Shown: in pieces, positions 5,670-6,099 of the stretch | Layout of the letters: the number at the start of each line of letters is the position of its first letter | Numbering within the stretch: the stretch's first letter is position 1 | Assembly: GCA_003149835.1 (NCBI GenBank) | Contig: QAMX01000159.1 | Span: 1 to 6,099 of the forward strand | Reading direction: 5' to 3' | Source: Clostridiales bacterium | GTDB taxonomy: Bacteria; Bacillota; Clostridia; Oscillospirales; QAMX01 | Length of the DNA: 6,099 nucleotides | Translations under genes and position numbers: made by a program | Notes under the pieces: model-generated | The model's input: the letters and a program-made list of their open reading frames with translations, nothing else | What the model was told of the DNA's origin: nothing | The model's database searches: none

Positions 5670-5757
5670 TAACACATCTCCGGCCGTCCCGGCCTTCTCT
5701 CTCCGGGCGCTTTCATCGTTTCCATTCAAAAATAAGAAAGAAGGATGGCTTTACGGC

Positions 5758-6099
5758 ATGAATCTATACTTTGCCCGCCACGCTCAGTCTCTTGGAAATG
5801 TTTCTCCCGGGGAATCGGGTGCGGATCCGGATCTGACGGAAATGGGAATGGAGCAGGCCCGCCAGCTCGGCATTCGTCTCTCCGCGCTCCGTTTTGACTG
5901 CATCATTTCCAGTCCGCTCGCCCGCGCGCTCGCAACAGCCAACGAGGTCGCTGTTCGCCAAGAGGGCGGAGCCGCCGCCGTCGAATTGCTGCCGGATTTA
6001 ATGGAATGCGGAACGCCGGCCGGCTTTGTCCCGCGTCCCTTCGAACAGCTTCGGAAAATTTGTCCGACCGCCGTCCCCTATACGCTTCCGACCGCCGCA
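5758..6099 (+). CDS. Histidine phosphatase (phosphoglycerate mutase-like), N-terminal part (cut by window edge)
   Basis: This belongs to the histidine phosphatase superfamily, branch 1, whose members transfer phosphate from small phosphoesters or phosphoproteins through a phosphohistidine. The first 114 residues are visible and the frame is open at the right edge, so roughly half of a usual 180-230 residue protein is missing. MNLYFARHAQSLGN (1-14) carries the catalytic Arg7-His8, with RHAQS in place of the commoner RHGET/RHGQT. LTEMGMEQARQLGIRL (26-41) is the typical second motif. FDCIISSPLARALATA (46-61) supplies Arg56. LLPDLMECG (77-85) supplies Glu83, at the position of the proton donor. 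The second catalytic His lies beyond the window. No signal peptide is present, so it should be cytoplasmic. The ATG at 5758 is the only in-frame start near the ribosome site AAGAAGGA (5738-5745), at a rather long spacing of 12. The substrate cannot be inferred; members include cofactor-dependent mutases, alpha-ribazole phosphatases and broad phosphatases. Confidence 0.9.
   Translation, partial: MNLYFARHAQSLGNVSPGESGADPDLTEMGMEQARQLGIRLSALRFDCIISSPLARALATANEVAVRQEGGAAAVELLPDLMECGTPAGFVPRPFEQLRKICPTAVPYTLPTAA

Larger units (their letters stand above)
5303..5757. other. Divergent intergenic region between the DUF1540 and histidine phosphatase genes
   Basis: This 455-bp stretch holds no gene I can support. 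It is clearly more AT-rich than the genes, with A and T tracts at 5491-5497 and 5546-5560. From left to right it contains the DUF1540 ribosome site and leader hairpins (5311-5375), a -10-like TACTAT (5385-5390, minus), and a 10-bp palindrome GCATATATGC (5416-5425). Further right are TTGAC-type motifs at 5531, 5578 and 5648, a perfect 16-bp palindrome (5575-5590), a plus-strand promoter (5641-5669) and a GC-rich leader stem (5682-5694). No tRNA, known riboswitch or mobile-element end was recognised; a small RNA cannot be excluded. Confidence 0.6.

Noticed and set aside
5745..5760. ATG at 5745 as start of the phosphatase
   Set aside because: It is out of frame with the RHAQS reading frame and overlaps the ribosome site itself.

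Overview
The window looks like chromosomal DNA of a low- to mid-GC anaerobic Firmicute (Clostridia, possibly the Oscillospirales/Christensenellales area). The grounds are a DUF1540 cysteine-rich protein, strong AGGAG-type ribosome binding sites, a TTG start, sigma-A type promoters and a lipoprotein form of the HlyD/MacA adaptor. This placement is inference; no rRNA or other decisive marker is present.

Layout. Four genes lie on the minus strand and one on the plus strand. Reading the minus strand from right to left: a 109-residue DUF1540 protein with two repeats (4973-5302), closed by a stem-loop terminator (4896-4944); a 742-residue protein that looks like a cytoplasmic glycoside hydrolase of an unassigned TIM-barrel family (2559-4787), driven by a perfect-consensus sigma-A promoter (TTGACA, 17 nt, TATAAT) and followed by a strong hairpin without a U-run (2511-2552); a HlyD/MacA-type lipoprotein adaptor with a TTG start (1346-2383); and, 29 nt downstream, the first 438 residues of an FtsX/MacB-type ABC permease that leaves the window at its left edge. 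On the plus strand, the N-terminal 114 residues of a histidine phosphatase begin at 5758 and leave at the right edge.

How the genes work together. The adaptor and permease form one transcription unit and should make a MacAB-like ABC exporter or mechanotransmission complex in the cytoplasmic membrane. The ATPase is not in the window; the most likely place is further left, beyond the permease. The glycosidase has no signal peptide, so it would act on imported sugars. Its link to the transporter is only positional, although the hairpin between them is an imperfect terminator and no convincing separate promoter was seen for the adaptor.

The 455-bp divergent region between the DUF1540 gene and the phosphatase gene (5303-5757) is AT-rich and holds most of the unexplained signal. 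It contains a perfect 16-bp palindrome (5575-5590), a related imperfect dyad inside the phosphatase promoter (5644-5659), a repeated TTGAC/AATTG motif, and a terminator-like hairpin in the DUF1540 leader. No RNA genes, CRISPR arrays, insertion sequences or prophage genes were seen. The window is mainly ordinary; the best leads are the unclassified glycosidase family, the cysteine-rich insertion in the DUF1540 protein and the candidate operator pair.
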